In this document: in pieces, positions 44,525-56,200 of the stretch
How the letters are laid out: each line of letters starts with the position of its first letter
Position numbering within the stretch: position 1 is the first letter of the stretch
Source of the DNA: Microstegium vimineum
Taxonomy: Eukaryota; Streptophyta; Magnoliopsida; Poales; Poaceae
NCBI GenBank assembly: GCA_022036555.1
Contig: CM039119.1
Coordinates: 27,493,694 to 27,557,693, forward strand
Length of the DNA: 64,000 bases
Direction: 5' to 3'
Notes under the pieces: model-generated
What the model was told of the DNA's origin: nothing
Database searches by the model: none
What the model saw: only the letters and a program-made list of their open reading frames with translations
Program-made: the position numbers and the translations under genes

Positions 44525-47500
44525 ATGGACCGCCCTGCTGGCGCATCGTACCAGCGCTTTCCCCGCGTTCGGATCCGCGAGCTCAAGGACGACTACGCCA
44601 AGTTCGAGCTCCGCGACACCGACGCCAGCATGGCCAACGCCCTCCGCCGCGTCATGATCGCCGAGGTCCCAACCGTCGCCATCGATCTCGTCGAGATCGA
44701 GGTTAACTCCTCCGTCCTCAACGACGAGTTCATCGCCCACCGCCTGGGGCTCATCCCGCTCACCTCCGCCGCCGCCATGCAAATGCGCTTCTCTCGGGAC
44801 TGCGATGCTTGCGACGGCGACGGCTCCTGCGAGTACTGCTCCGTCGAGTTTCACCTCGCCACGCGCGCCACCGACTCCGACCAGACGCTCGAGGTCACAT
44901 CCAACGACCTGAGGTCCATGGATCCCAAGGTCTGCCCAGTTGACCAAGCACGCGCCTACCAGCAAGCACTCGGCGGCACCGACCCCTTTGGAGCCAACGC
45001 CTCGAACGAAAATAGGCAAGTTATCCATCATCTAGCTAGTTGCCCCACCTGCTTGTCGTCTTATTGTGTGTTGCTCAATTCATTCTGCTATTAGTCATGC
45101 TTAATAATTTATATAATTTTGATATGAATGATAGGGTCCATCAGAATGTGTAATGTTATTGGAGGCTTGGAATCAATTGAATCTGAGGTCTCCATTTATC
45201 ATTGTGTTATCTGCATGGGTTAGATTTGAACATGTCTCCTTGCTTTGGCAGACAATTGAACTTTTTTTAGTGGAAAAAATTATTTGGTCTAGAGTCGTGT
45301 AGATATTCTAGTTCTTTCAGTGTTCCTAGCGACTGTGGCCCACCTTCTGTAATTTTTCTATTTGTTTACCGCCTCTGTCAAAGAAAAAGTAAATCTCGTG
45401 GAGTCAAAAAATCTTAAGTTTCACTAAGTTTATAAAATATATTATCTAAATTTCGATCTCCAATTAGGTTTATTATGAAAATATATTTATGATTAATCTA
45501 ATGATACCTATTACGTATCATTAACATTAATATTTTTTATATATTTGGTCAAACTTTAAAATCTTTGACTTCTCGGTAAACGAGATTTACATTCTATTTG
45601 GGACGGAGGGAGTACTAAGTTGGCTGGAACTTATTTATACCCCTGTTAATTGTCTCTGACCATTTGGTGTTCAAGAATGCTGAATTTGTGTCATGTGGTG
45701 CCTCACTTTATCATCAACAGCCTATGCACTGGTGTAGGCCCTGTTTGGGACAGATTTTTTAGCCATGGTTTGAATCAAAGATGGCTTTCTCTCACAACGT
45801 GTTTCCCTAAGAATCCCGTGGCAAGAATAGTACTGTTTTGGGGGATCCGTGGGCTGTGGCCATGGTTTCATCTTCTCCGCCATGGGAGATTCATTGCACG
45901 TACTTTGTCTTCTCCGGCGAGTCCCGGGTGGCTGGTTGGGGACAGCCGCCGGCGCAGGAAGGAGGAAGCCCGCTGGCGCGAGGAATGGGTTCTGTGTGGC
46001 GGCACGGGGAGGGGGATGGTCACCGACGCGAGGAAAGGGAGCCAGTGTCACACAAGATGAGGGTGGGTTGGGCGCTCAGTGGACTTTTGTGCCTTTGAGC
46101 ATGGCGAGGCAAGGGATGGCGTCAACAAGGCGGGCAGCTGGGGCCGGCGATGGCGATGCGGAGGGTTGCGGGACTGGGGCCGGCGTTTTCTGAGGCGGGG
46201 TAGGGAGAGGTTGAAGAAGATCAAGGGAGATTACTCCCATGGCTCCCTGGAAACTAACTCGTCTTCAACGTTGCAAGGGTGTGGTGGGGGAAATAGCGGG
46301 GCAGAAAGCTGCGCTGGAATCGCGCCATTTTGGGGTCCCGTATGCTTTTTTTTCTCCGTGAAGCGGGGAAAAGTGGCTCCATATATGTGATAGATCTTAA
46401 TGGTTGCATTAGCATCCTCAACTTTCATTCATAAATATTCATTGGTTGATGCCTAAATTTGGGCTGGTTAAAAGGTGAAACCTCTACAGTCATTTCCCCT
46501 AGCTTCTTGTGCACATTGTCTTGTTACAAAGAAATTTGTGCTATGAGCATTCCACACTTAGGGTTGCAGTGGACAATATATGATTGTTATTGAACTGTCT
46601 TTTAACCATGATTAACCAATCTTATACTCCCTCCGTTCCAAATTATATGACATTTTGGCTTTCCTAGATTCATGGCTTCTGTTATGCACTTAGATATACA
46701 CTATGTCTAAATACATAGTGAAAGCAATGTATCTAGAAAAGCTAAAACGTTTGATAATTTAGAACGGAGGGAGTACTTTATAAGTTTTAATGGTTAGATC
46801 AATTTACTATATGTTACAGCGGGGGCAAAGGAAATATCCATGTACCACACTTTTTGTTAGGACAGCTGCATTATGAGTATATAGTAATAATCTCTGTTCT
46901 AATTGGTAGTGATTTGAAGCATCATAGTTATTAAAAAGCACAGTTATAGATGTATCTTTTGTTTAGTAGCTGTTTTCAACTCTTGTGTTCAGTGTCAAAA
47001 TCTTTCAAAAGTTTTATCCACTAAAAAAATGTAAAACACTTGCTACGGATGCATGTTATGCTTGTATAGATGTTTTCATGGGGTATATAAAGTCAGCGCA
47101 CTTTGTACTGGGCAAACTTTTGCTAGGAATTTGCTTTACTGGGAATCTGGAGGGAAGACAATTGAATCAGAATTGTTTTCTTAGAAACGATTATTTCTGT
47201 TTCCTTAAAAAATGTTTTTTTTGCCTTGAATATGGATACATTTTTGGGAAGCCTGAAATTTATTAGTGTACTAGCTATTGACTAGTCAGCTTATGGTATG
47301 TTGCTGATTTCAGGGGCATACTTATTGTAAAGCTGCGTCGGGGGCAAGAACTAAGGCTTCGTGCCATTGCTAGGAAAGGAATTGGCAAGGACCATGCCAA
47401 ATGGTCACCAGCTGCTACCGTGACTTTCATGTATGAGCCTGACATACGTATCAATGAAGAACTAATGGAAACATTGACAGTGGAAGAGAGAAGAAGCTTG

Positions 47501-50500
47501 ATCGAAAGCAGCCCTACAAAAGTATTTGAGCTTGATTCTGCTAATCAGGTCAGCTTGTTTTCACTAGTAATTCTGAATTATCTTTTCTTTACCTATCTTT
47601 GATGTGATCCATACAATTAAATATTTATCATTATGTAGTACTTTACAGTTCCATGCTGCAACTATGATACTGCTCAACCACTAGTTCCTTGTATAGCGGT
47701 AACTGTATGCTTTCACAAATGCAGTTTGCTTACTACTGTATTTCGAAATCTGTCATATCAGTTTTGTGAGCCTACTTGTAAGACAGCTTGTGGTCTATGC
47801 TGTCTAGGGATTGGTGGTTAGAGAGGGAGGGAGGGAGGGCCCGCATACGCACTGTTCTAAAGGTGTTGCACTGTTGCCTAGGAGTCTAGGCAAGAAAATT
47901 TTCTGGGCGTCCAGGTTGCCTAGCTACATGTAGACATGGAAGTGGACTTGGATTGTGCAAAGATTACACTCCAATCCATGTGGTTTGAGGTAGATACATG
48001 CGCATCCAAACAAGGCCTAATTGGAATTTTTCTTCATAGACTATATTGGATTGGATTGGGTTGGAGTTGTATAATATTTGGACCTAAAGTCTGTAAAATG
48101 TTTTGGATTATGGATACCCAGAACGTGATGTCCAAAAATTCATTGGATATATTCATTTGTGCCCACATGCCCTCACATGTCGCGTCTTCTCCGTTCTGGT
48201 CTCCCACTGCTGCGACAGGTAAAGGCTGCTTCCTTTGTTCGACACCACCTAGGTGGACTGAAATGCTGCTCCTCAGCCTCCTCCAGGCAGACTTCCCCAC
48301 CGGACGCTCCTGTCCATGACTAAAGTAGACTTCCATCCACCTCTATTCCTTCTCTGGATCTATCCTCTCTAATGTCACCAGCTACCTGGCGCCGCTGGAT
48401 TACACTACCCACCACCAGCCCAACCTCCAGGATCAAGGGCCCATCGTTTGCTGGATGTTAATTGCATTATGGATGGACCTTGGATGTTCAGCAGGTGGAT
48501 TGGATTTTCTATGTTTTGAACTGGACTTGAGGTGGATTCTTCATTATTTGGATTTTTCTTGGATTTCTCTAGTTTGGATTTGGATTGTAATCCTTTACCA
48601 GGTGTAGCCACACGATGCACCCAGTGTTTTGACATGCAGTTAAAGATGTCCTGAAAAATGATTGACCTGCAAAGTGTACACCCAAGTGCAAAAAGTATAA
48701 AAAACTTCCATAATTGGATAGCCTTGTACAAATTCTAATGGAACTTAAAGAGTATCGTAGCTTTCTTTGGTAATGTTTAATCAAAAGGTTATATTTCTTT
48801 ATCTCCTGCATTTTGGGAATTAAGACTCAGTATGAGAATATATCATTTGGAGGGAAATTAGCAAGTGATTGTGCAAATGTAGTTTACACTGTTACCATTG
48901 ATGGGCCTTATTTTGCACTCGACCTTTTCTTTTTTGAGAAAGGAATGTACCGGTTCTCCTGTGTATTTGAGGGAAAAAAAAACTTGTAACATCTAATTCA
49001 ATTTCCGATATTCTAAAAGACCTGCTCATTCCTTAGCTCTTAGCCTCTAGCTGTGTGTTGCTTTGGTGTGGCAACTTAAGACATTCCTAGCTCTGTTGTG
49101 GACTTGTTTGTAGGGCACTGTGGCTCTGTGCTCTAGCTCTCAGTCGCAACTGCTCCGCAGACCCCCCCCCCCCCCCCCCCCCCCCCAATGCGCACTCCTC
49201 GCCGCATCAGGCTCACCTTAGAATTAATTGAAGCACACCTTATACTGCATTGAACTGTTCTGAAATCATCCTATGTGTGCTATTTTCTATTTAATCTTCT
49301 TTTTGTAAATTTGATTTAGCATAATAAAATATATAGTTCTAGTCTCTTGGTGCTTTGGTGATTGTTTCTTTAGCAGATTTCAAAACATGTTTATGGATTT
49401 TGGGGACAGGCAAAATACAATATGATTAACTTGTCATATGAGGATATGAAAACCATCCATTAGTGAAAAGAGAATCCATTTGATTGAGGTGCAGTCTTGT
49501 TAGCCCATAACAGGCAGGGGGTATCTTGTGGATGGTTCAGAAGTGTCCCTTTGTCGCATCAAATTTCTTCGAAAGCCGATCATGATCATCGTACAAGCTA
49601 ATCAACTCGTAACATGTGTCTGAACTGTGAATCACCTTTATGCTTCAATTTTTATTTTGCAAATGTAGGTTTTTCTTGCCTGTAAAATCAACGAACGCAG
49701 CCCACCAGCTATGCTGTTATGCTTTCTGAAATGTTGGGGCATGCAGAGCACTTAGGTTAACCATAAATTGCCCCTTTCAACAGAAACAACAGCATACTGT
49801 AGAATTAGGGTATCTAAATGACACATGAAGGCTTCACCTGAATTCTAAGGGGGGAATTTCACGGTAAATATTGTAGGTAAGTTATTGAGACAGCAATTTT
49901 TGTACAATACCTTGCTAGGGCAACAATTGCAGCCAAGTGCTTGGCATGACTCATTGGTCTTGTTGGCAGAGATAATGCAAAGTTGAGCCGTGCATGTTTT
50001 CACTGTTGTTTCATGCATGCCAGTTTTGTTTAATTCAGGTTGTTCAGCTTCTGTATCGTGGCAACTGTGCAAATATAAATTTGGCTCATGCTCACTTCGT
50101 TCCTTGTTCAGCTTGAATGATTTGTCTGCCATTAATCAGCTTTAGTGGAAATCAAACTTGTAATTGATCACCAATGCTGGGCCCCTTGGCGCAACATTTG
50201 ACAGAGCTGCTTGTGTCTCTTTCACTAGCTAGCGTATTTTCTTTTATAATATATCAATGGCGTTGAGCAGCTGCATTTTATTTTGTGTAAATTATCAGGT
50301 GGTGGTGAAAAATGCTGAGGCATACACCTATGACGAGGAGGTGATCAAGCACGCTGAGGCCATGGGAAAGCCAGGCTTAGTCGAGATCAATGCGAAGGAG
50401 GACAGCTTCATCTTCACTGTAGAAACAACAGGCGCCATCACAGCCTACGAGCTGATCATGAATGCAATCATGGTCCTGAGGCAGAAGCTGGATGCTGTCC

Positions 50501-50559
50501 GCCTTCAGGATGATGATGGTGACCTTGGGGAGCTCGGCGCCCACCTTGGCGGGCCTTAG
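44525..50559 (+). CDS. NRPB3: RNA polymerase II subunit RPB3 (three exons)
   Basis: Exons are 44525-45015, 47314-47548 and 50299-50559, joined to 987 nt, or 328 aa plus stop, close to the usual size of plant RPB3 (about 320). In the nucleus RPB3 pairs with RPB11 and, with RPB10 and RPB12, nucleates Pol II assembly; plants share it with Pol IV and V. Residues 10-80 show the dimerisation domain (RVRIRELKDDYAKFELRD, SMANALRRVMIAEVPTVAID, HRLGLIPLTS). A zinc site is formed by Cys 93, 96, 102 and 105. Residues 164-185 (GILIVKLRRGQELRLRAIAR) and KWSPAATVTFMYEPD return to the domain. Exon 3 has YTYDEEVIKHAEAMGKPGLVE and the C-terminal helix, LMNA...LRQKLDAVRL. Start context gagATGG is good. Intron 1 has a GC donor. 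No break is seen, so the gene looks functional. Assignment as the Pol II form rather than a Pol IV/V-specific paralogue is likely but not proven. Confidence 0.95.
45369..45612. mobile_element. Stowaway-like MITE in RPB3 intron 1
   Basis: The right end reads gggacggagggag followed by TA. The left end, near 45372, is a decayed inverse (cctctgtcaaag, then aagtaaatctcg), matching the inverted arm at 45570-45600. About 244 bp, no coding capacity. Confidence 0.6.
45735..46390. other. GC-rich insertion in RPB3 intron 1
   Basis: It starts with taggccctgtttggga, the end sequence of many grass DNA transposons. It is much richer in G+C than the rest of the intron. Open frames here (for example 45849-46193) are Gly/Arg/Ala-rich and show no domain. 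A matching right end was not found, so the type is unresolved. Confidence 0.35.
46627..46773. mobile_element. Stowaway MITE in RPB3 intron 1
   Basis: 147 bp with inverted ends ctccctccgttccaaatta and taatttagaacggagggag and TA on both sides (46625-46626 and 46774-46775). The arms pair over about 40 bases. This is a standard Tc1/mariner-derived MITE. Confidence 0.9.
47549..50298 (+). other. Intron 2 of RPB3
   Basis: GT-AG, 2750 nt, between codons (phase 0). No gene is seen in it. It contains a 25-base C run (49162-49186) and, at about 47880-48640, a stretch with several TTGGATT-type repeats and the end-like phrase tccaaacaaggcc that may be a decayed transposon. Confidence 0.85.
49162..49186 (+). 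repeat. Homopolymer C25 in RPB3 intron 2
   Basis: Twenty-five consecutive C. It may be polymorphic and is a likely point of length error in sequencing. Confidence 0.95.
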
Positions 50560-50862
50560 GTGCTCTGCAGTGTCTTCCTCCACCGCCTACGTAGTAGGCC
50601 TATCTACGTGTCATGCTAGTCAAACAGTCTGAACCGTATGGTCTCAAAAAACTTTTGCGTTCCTTTTTCTTTTTTAAGTTGCTGGCCTCATGTTTGATCT
50701 GGTAGCCATTAAGCTCCAGATTGTGGATTTCCAAATATTGGAGTACTGAATTTCCAGTCTCGGTGCCCACCTTGTTTGTGCCGTGACTCCTGCACCGTGG
50801 CTTTGCAGCATCGACTTAAATACGCTCGTGATCGACCGTATAATTAATTATGGGAGGAGGGA
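50560..50862 (+). other. RPB3 3' flank and presumed 3' UTR
   Basis: 303 bases between the RPB3 stop and element G. No perfect AATAAA was seen; A/T-rich candidates for 3' end formation lie near 50840 (taattaattatg). Element G is inserted at its right end; the original downstream sequence resumes at 61221. Confidence 0.55.
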
Positions 50863-51239
50863 TGTTATGACCGGCCAAGTCTACAAGCGCCGGGATCGCG
50901 CACGTGGCTGAATAGGAGCCAGAGCGCAGTCACCACGGCGCGAGGCAGGCGCAACGGTGTACTTCAGTTATCAGATCCTATATGTTAAGATCATTATCTT
51001 TAGCATTTTATTTATTCAGTGAATTTAGTCAAGGTTGTTAGGAGTAACAGTATAAGTACTAGACATTGAATCAGGAAATGGATTAGCTCAGATTATCATC
51101 TCCCTTGGGCTCCTAGCCCTACTGTTCATCGTAATCTCATTGCCGAGACTCGAAGAGCGTCGCCACCCGCGCCGCCATCTCTTCAAGCCTCGTTCCTCAT
51201 CCTCCCACGCATACGCTCTCCGATCCCTAGGCCATACCA
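50863..51239 (+). repeat. Element G 5' LTR
   Basis: 377 bp, TGTTATGACCGGCC to CCATACCA. The 3' copy has about 30 extra bases near 60900. Confidence 0.9.
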
Positions 51240-51242
51240 ATC

Positions 51243-51255
51243 TTGTATCAGAGCC
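51243..51255 (+). other. Primer binding site of element G
   Basis: TTGTATCAGAGCC, three bases after the LTR, is the tRNA-iMet-type site (TGGTATCAGAGC) with one change. Confidence 0.75.
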
Positions 51256-51256
51256 C

Positions 51257-53214
51257 ATGGCATCCTCGGCCGCTACCGCCTCGAACGCAATGGCTAGCGC
51301 GGCCCTCGTGCCATCCATGCCGCACTACACGCAACCACCGCACTACACGCAACCACCAACGGCCTTCACCACACTGCCATTCGAAACCTTTCAGGCTTTC
51401 ACAGCGGCATGGATGGGCACGATGGGTACCCGCTTAGATGCTTTGGACGGCCGGCCCTCACCTTCAACCAGTCTCAGTCTTAGTTGACTCACGTGCAATA
51501 TCAGTTGGGCACGATGGGTACCCGCTTGGATGCTTTGGTCGGCCGGCCCTCACCTTCAACCACGACGTTCCTGCCCTACGGCCTGCCGGGTTACGGAGGC
51601 ATTCCCGCACTATCGGCGTCGTCCGCGTCGCTCGGCTCGGTGTCCCTGCCGGTTCCGTCAGCGCCACCGTTCGTGCAAGCATCATCGACATCGGGGTCCG
51701 TCGTCATGTCCACCCAGTCGCCGCCGCCATATGGCGTCCCGATCCAGCAGATCTGTTGGGCTCGGTCGCCATCTCCAGTGTCGTCCTTCTCATCAATCAT
51801 GGAGCTGCCTGCGTCGTTGCTGGCCGCCACGATGATGATGGCGCCCCCCAGGCCCAGTTTTCCGCCGGAACATGAAGGAGTTCCCGTGCCGAGATATCAC
51901 AAGCTGACCTTTCCCACGTTTGATGGTACGATCGATCCGTTGGGGTGGCTGAACACTTGTGAGCAGTTCTTTCGTGGACAGCAGACGCGGGCTGTCGATC
52001 GCGTATGGCTCGCGTCATACCATCTGACCGGCGTCGCGCAACAATGGTACATTGTCCTCGAGCAGTCAGCAGGCGCTCCAGATTGGGCCACGTTCAAGCG
52101 GCTGTGCCAGCAGCGTTTTGGTCGCCCCATGAGCACGAATTACCTGGCCGATCTCGCTCGTTTGCCGTTCGCTTCGTCCGTCGATGCCAATCGTGACGTG
52201 TTCCAAGCTCGGCTGGTGCATGTCGGCCAACTTGATCCGGTGCAACAGGCACAACTCTTCACTGGCGGCCTACCCGAACAGATCCACGTCGAAGTCGAGC
52301 TGCACGAGGCGACCGATCTGTAGCGCGCAGTCCGGCTCGCCAGGGCGTTCGAGTGTCGCAACGCTCCCACTCCATTAGCGCTCCCTGCTCCACCGCCACA
52401 CCAACCCTGACACCATCCTGCCGCGGTAACAGCGGGGACCTCCTCCAAACCGCCAGTGCAAGAGACGCCTTCGCAGGCGCGGCCGTTCAAGCCCCTCACG
52501 CCAGCCGAGATGACTGAGCGCCGCAAACTAGGTTTGTGCTACAATTGTGATCAGCCATATATCAAGGGGCATAAGTGCCCCCATCTGTTCTTCTTGGAAG
52601 TGACCGACTACATTGTCGAGGAACCCAAAGATCCACCGGAGGACCCACAGGCAGCGGCCGGCGCGCCGGCGTTCGATCCCGACCAACCCATGATCTCCCT
52701 CCATGCGATCGTGGGCATTCACACGGAAGAAACGATGCAACTGTATGTGTGCATTGGCAATGAGCAGTACGTCGCCCTACTAGACTCGGGCTCCACCAGC
52801 AATTTCATGAGCCCCCGTGTGGCACGGCAAACCAAGTTGCCTTCGAGGATTGTCCGAGCTCAGGGGTCGTCGTCGCCAATGGCGACCGCGTGGCCTACCG
52901 GGGGTACGCCCGCGATGTGGGCATCCACATCGCCGACGAGGTCTTCGACATCAACTGCTACAGCATCCCCCTGGCCACGTATGACTTGGTGCTTGGTGTG
53001 TCGTTCCTACGCACGCTGGGCCCCATTTTATGGGACTTCGCAGACTTATGCCTGGCATTTTCGCGCGGGGCGCGTCAAGTGTTCTGGCGCGGCATCGGCT
53101 TGACGCGCCACGATGTCCAGTCCTCCCGTCTCCTGTTCGCCGTACGCGGCACTGAGCGGGAGCTGTTGGACAAGCTCCTGGCTTCCTTCGCCGACGTCTT
53201 TGCGACGCCAACAG
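51257..53214 (+). pseudogene. Gag-protease of element G, broken
   Basis: The start is the ATG at 51257, inside the primer region (MASSAATASNAM). A 92-bp direct duplication (units at 51415 and 51507) shifts the frame and brings a TAG at 51485-51487. Gag then reads LTFPTFDGTIDPLGWLNTCE, VWLASYHLTGVAQQWY and FKRLCQQRFGRPM. TAG at 52321-52323 and TGA at 52408-52410 interrupt. A zinc knuckle (CYNCDQPYIKGHKC) is near 52540, and the protease core VALLDSGSTSNFMS near 52785 keeps the catalytic Asp. A frameshift near 52860 precedes DVGIHIADEVFDINCY and YDLVLGVSFLRTLGPILWDF. The coding region is cut at 53214 by solo LTR J and resumes at 58053. Confidence 0.88.
51415..51562 (+). repeat. 92-bp-period duplication in G gag
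   Basis: The phrase gggcacgatgggtacccgct and the following 36 bases occur at 51415 and again at 51507 with two or three differences. The period is not a multiple of three, so it breaks the gag frame. Confidence 0.85.
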
Positions 53215-56200
53215 TGTAACACCCTATGTGTTAAGCTTGCATTGCATATCATTTCATGAGCATGAACGCAAGCATCATTGCATTCATGCATTTCCGTGAT
53301 CACATGAGATGATAACCCTAAATGATCATCTTGATTGCATATGTGTATATGTTAAACCTACACCTAGCTTTGTATGAGTTATGCTTGTATAACCAAGTGT
53401 TTGATGTTTTGATCACTAATGACCCTCTAGAATTGCTTAGGGATGAAAATGGAACCATGTTTATGTTCATGATCAAGTCCAAATAAGCTTCTAGGGTTAA
53501 GTTTTAATGGTCGTCCCTAGAAACCCTTTTGTTTGATCTAATAAATTGACCTTGTTAATGACCTTGTATGAAAAAGTTGGTTTAAGCAAAGTTGTAGAGT
53601 TTTTAATTGTGAACAAACTTTGTTTAACTACCTTGAGGTGATTTGGATCCTAAAATACCCTAATTGGTCAATTAAGGCTGAATTTGGGGTGGTTTTGGTT
53701 TCTGAAATTTCCTAAGTCCTATATGCGTTTCAGTTTGAATGTTGCCCTGTTTGAGTGCTTGTAGTTTGAAATCTAAACTGTTTCAGTTCAAACCAAGTAC
53801 ACCAAAGTTAGAGTTCAACTATAGCTCTATCTACTGATGTGCTTGGTTGAAGCTAAGACACAGAGGTTAGGGAGTTAATCGCGTTTGAAAACGCTCTGTC
53901 AGTCGACCTGATCGGGTTTTCAAATGCAGAGGAGGGCACCGTTCGGTCGGTGGCCGACCGCCATAGGGTTTGGGCGCCGCGTGGCAGCCGTACGCCGGAG
54001 TTGGACCCGCGCCGGCTGCGCCTTGGACGCCCGCACACTCCACCTCGCGACCAGACGCTCCCTCACCCTCGCTCTCTCCCTCTCCTCTCTGCCTCGCGCA
54101 AGAAAGTGGAGCGCAGCGCCACCGCCGCAACACCACCGTCGCCGAGCTCCACCGCGAAGCACACCGCCGCATTGGCTGCCAAAACGCAGCCACAACTTCG
54201 CCTTGCTTCGCTCCGTCGTTTGCACCACACAACTTCCACGCTAACCGCTCAGGTGAGCCATACCGTGCAGAGCAGAGCCACCATTGACGACCTAAGCTCC
54301 GCCGAGCTTTGCACCGCCGTGTCCAGCCCAATCCAGAGCCCCTCCCTTTCTTCTAGCCCTTGTATGCGGTAGCCTAGAGGCTGTAGATGCTCGCCGAGGT
54401 GTTGGTTGAAGCGATTAGGGTTAGGGTTCGCCGGAACAGGACCTCCGCCGTGTGCGAGCGCATGGCACCCGGAACGCCTACGAGGTTACGTTGGGCTCTG
54501 TAGTGTCGCTTGAGCTCGTCTTAGTTGCGTTAGGGTTAGCTGGTTAGGTCGTGGTTAGATAGCCGGAGTTGGTTGAAGCATCCGTGCCTTGCCACCACCG
54601 GAACAGAAGCACCGCGCCGCCGTGCCGCTGTGCATGTGACCGAGCTCATCGGAGGATTTGCACCGCCCCAATCCGGGCTAGATCGAACCTCTAGGGTTCA
54701 GTGTAGGTGTAGCCGCCGCCAGTTTGGCCGGAGAAAGCTTGCGCCGGCCAGCGCAAGAACCGCAGCGCCGCCGTGTCGCCATGGACGCCGTCGAGCATGC
54801 TCCGGTGAACCTAGGGTACAACTAGCTACATGGCTCGATGCGGGTTGCGAAGGGGAACACGACCATGGGGTTGGTTCAGCTAGAAACCTCACCGCCGGCG
54901 AGGAACCGACGGTCGAGCACCTATGGTGTATCGGTTCTGGTAGAGAGAGGGCTGACCAGTGGGTCCCATGTGTCGTAGACTGTGGAGTGTTTATCTGTTT
55001 TATCTTTTGCAGTTCTGTTGGTTAACTTTGGAAATTCATAACTAATTCTAGAAAAATGCTAAAAATATGAAACCAATTCTGTTAGCTTTGTTATGTTTTT
55101 ATCTATACATGAAAAATGTTAAGAATCATGTTGTTACTATGTTTCTGTGTTGTTTTAATTAAAATGAACATCAAGCTTTATATGCTTAGTTTCACTTGTT
55201 TAATTCATATTTAGAGTTTGGTATGTGCTAAAATCATGGTTCTTGTTGTGTTGAGCTTGTCTCAGCATGCAGTTCCCATGAAAAATGTTAAAGTACCAGT
55301 AACCTATAATTAAGTTGCATGTTATAGTTCTTTTGTTTATATGCTTGTTTATTTGAATGCAATCTTGTTTAAATTGCTAAGCTAAGTTAAATGTGTTTGC
55401 TGTACTTGTTAATTTTTGTACATGTGTTACTTGCTTAGTATAAGCTAAGAAAAATATGAAATCTGTTGTTTCACACTTTTCATATTTTTTAAATAATATA
55501 TGTTTAACTTGTGCTTGTTTTCCCATCACCAGCAATGAAGTAATTTTAACTCCTTTGTATATGTGTTTTCTATTGTTTGTGTGAACACCAAAGTGGTAGA
55601 TAAATATGTAATCTATCCTGTATAATGTTATCATAATTTTTGGATAGATAGTTAGAGGCTTTATAACTGTTCTAAATTATATTTGTTTGCTGTTAAGCAG
55701 CTGAAGCATGTCTTCTTGTTAGATTTGTTTAAGCTATTTATGCTTAGTTTCAGCAGTAGCTATAATAGACTTTGTTGTAGATAACTTATTAATATATCTG
55801 GTGTTAAATTTTCACAGTCATAACTTGTTTAGTTTAATCTGGGTATATTTTACAAGTTTAACTTCAAATCTGTGTTTTCCTGTTTTCCTCTAAACAACCT
55901 TGCTTGATATGTCTGTTAGACCTTTTTAATGTTAGATTTAGCTGGGGAGTTTATGGAATGTTTTGTAGACAATTCCATGAGCTTTCCAGAATGTCTTAGT
56001 TTGTAATTTTTGGTTGTGTGTAGCTCCAGCTACACAACTTTCTTTCAGCTGTTGTTTTAGTTGTTTTGTATGCCTAGTGTGTTGTTTAATCCTATAGCTT
56101 AAAGTTAAAGCATGCTTAGTTGCAGGTGTTAGAGAGCTGACCAAGGAGGAAAAGCTCTACTACAGGTTGTTAGCTAAGGGTAAGTGTAAACCTCTTGTCC

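Larger units (their letters stand above)
45016..47313 (+). other. Intron 1 of RPB3, GC-AG type
   Basis: The donor reads AG|GCAAGT and the acceptor TTTCAG|GG. Only this junction keeps the reading frame (codon AGG, Arg 164, is split 2+1). The 2298-nt intron contains two Stowaway-like MITEs and a GC-rich insert. Confidence 0.88.

Noticed and set aside
45020..45025. Alternative GT donor for RPB3 intron 1
   Set aside because: It would add four bases to the exon and shift the frame out of the conserved RPB3 sequence.
47880..48640. Possible gene fragment in RPB3 intron 2
   Set aside because: Short frames (127 and 100 codons) on opposite strands overlap each other and have no motif; transposon decay is more likely.
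51140..51256. Upstream extension of the G gag frame into the LTR
   Set aside because: The codons before 51257 lie in the LTR and primer site; the ATG at 51257 is the natural start.
53924..55025. Plus-strand frames inside solo LTR J as a possible host gene
   Set aside because: No recognised domain, no splice-compatible continuation, and the whole segment is bounded by one LTR with a target duplication.
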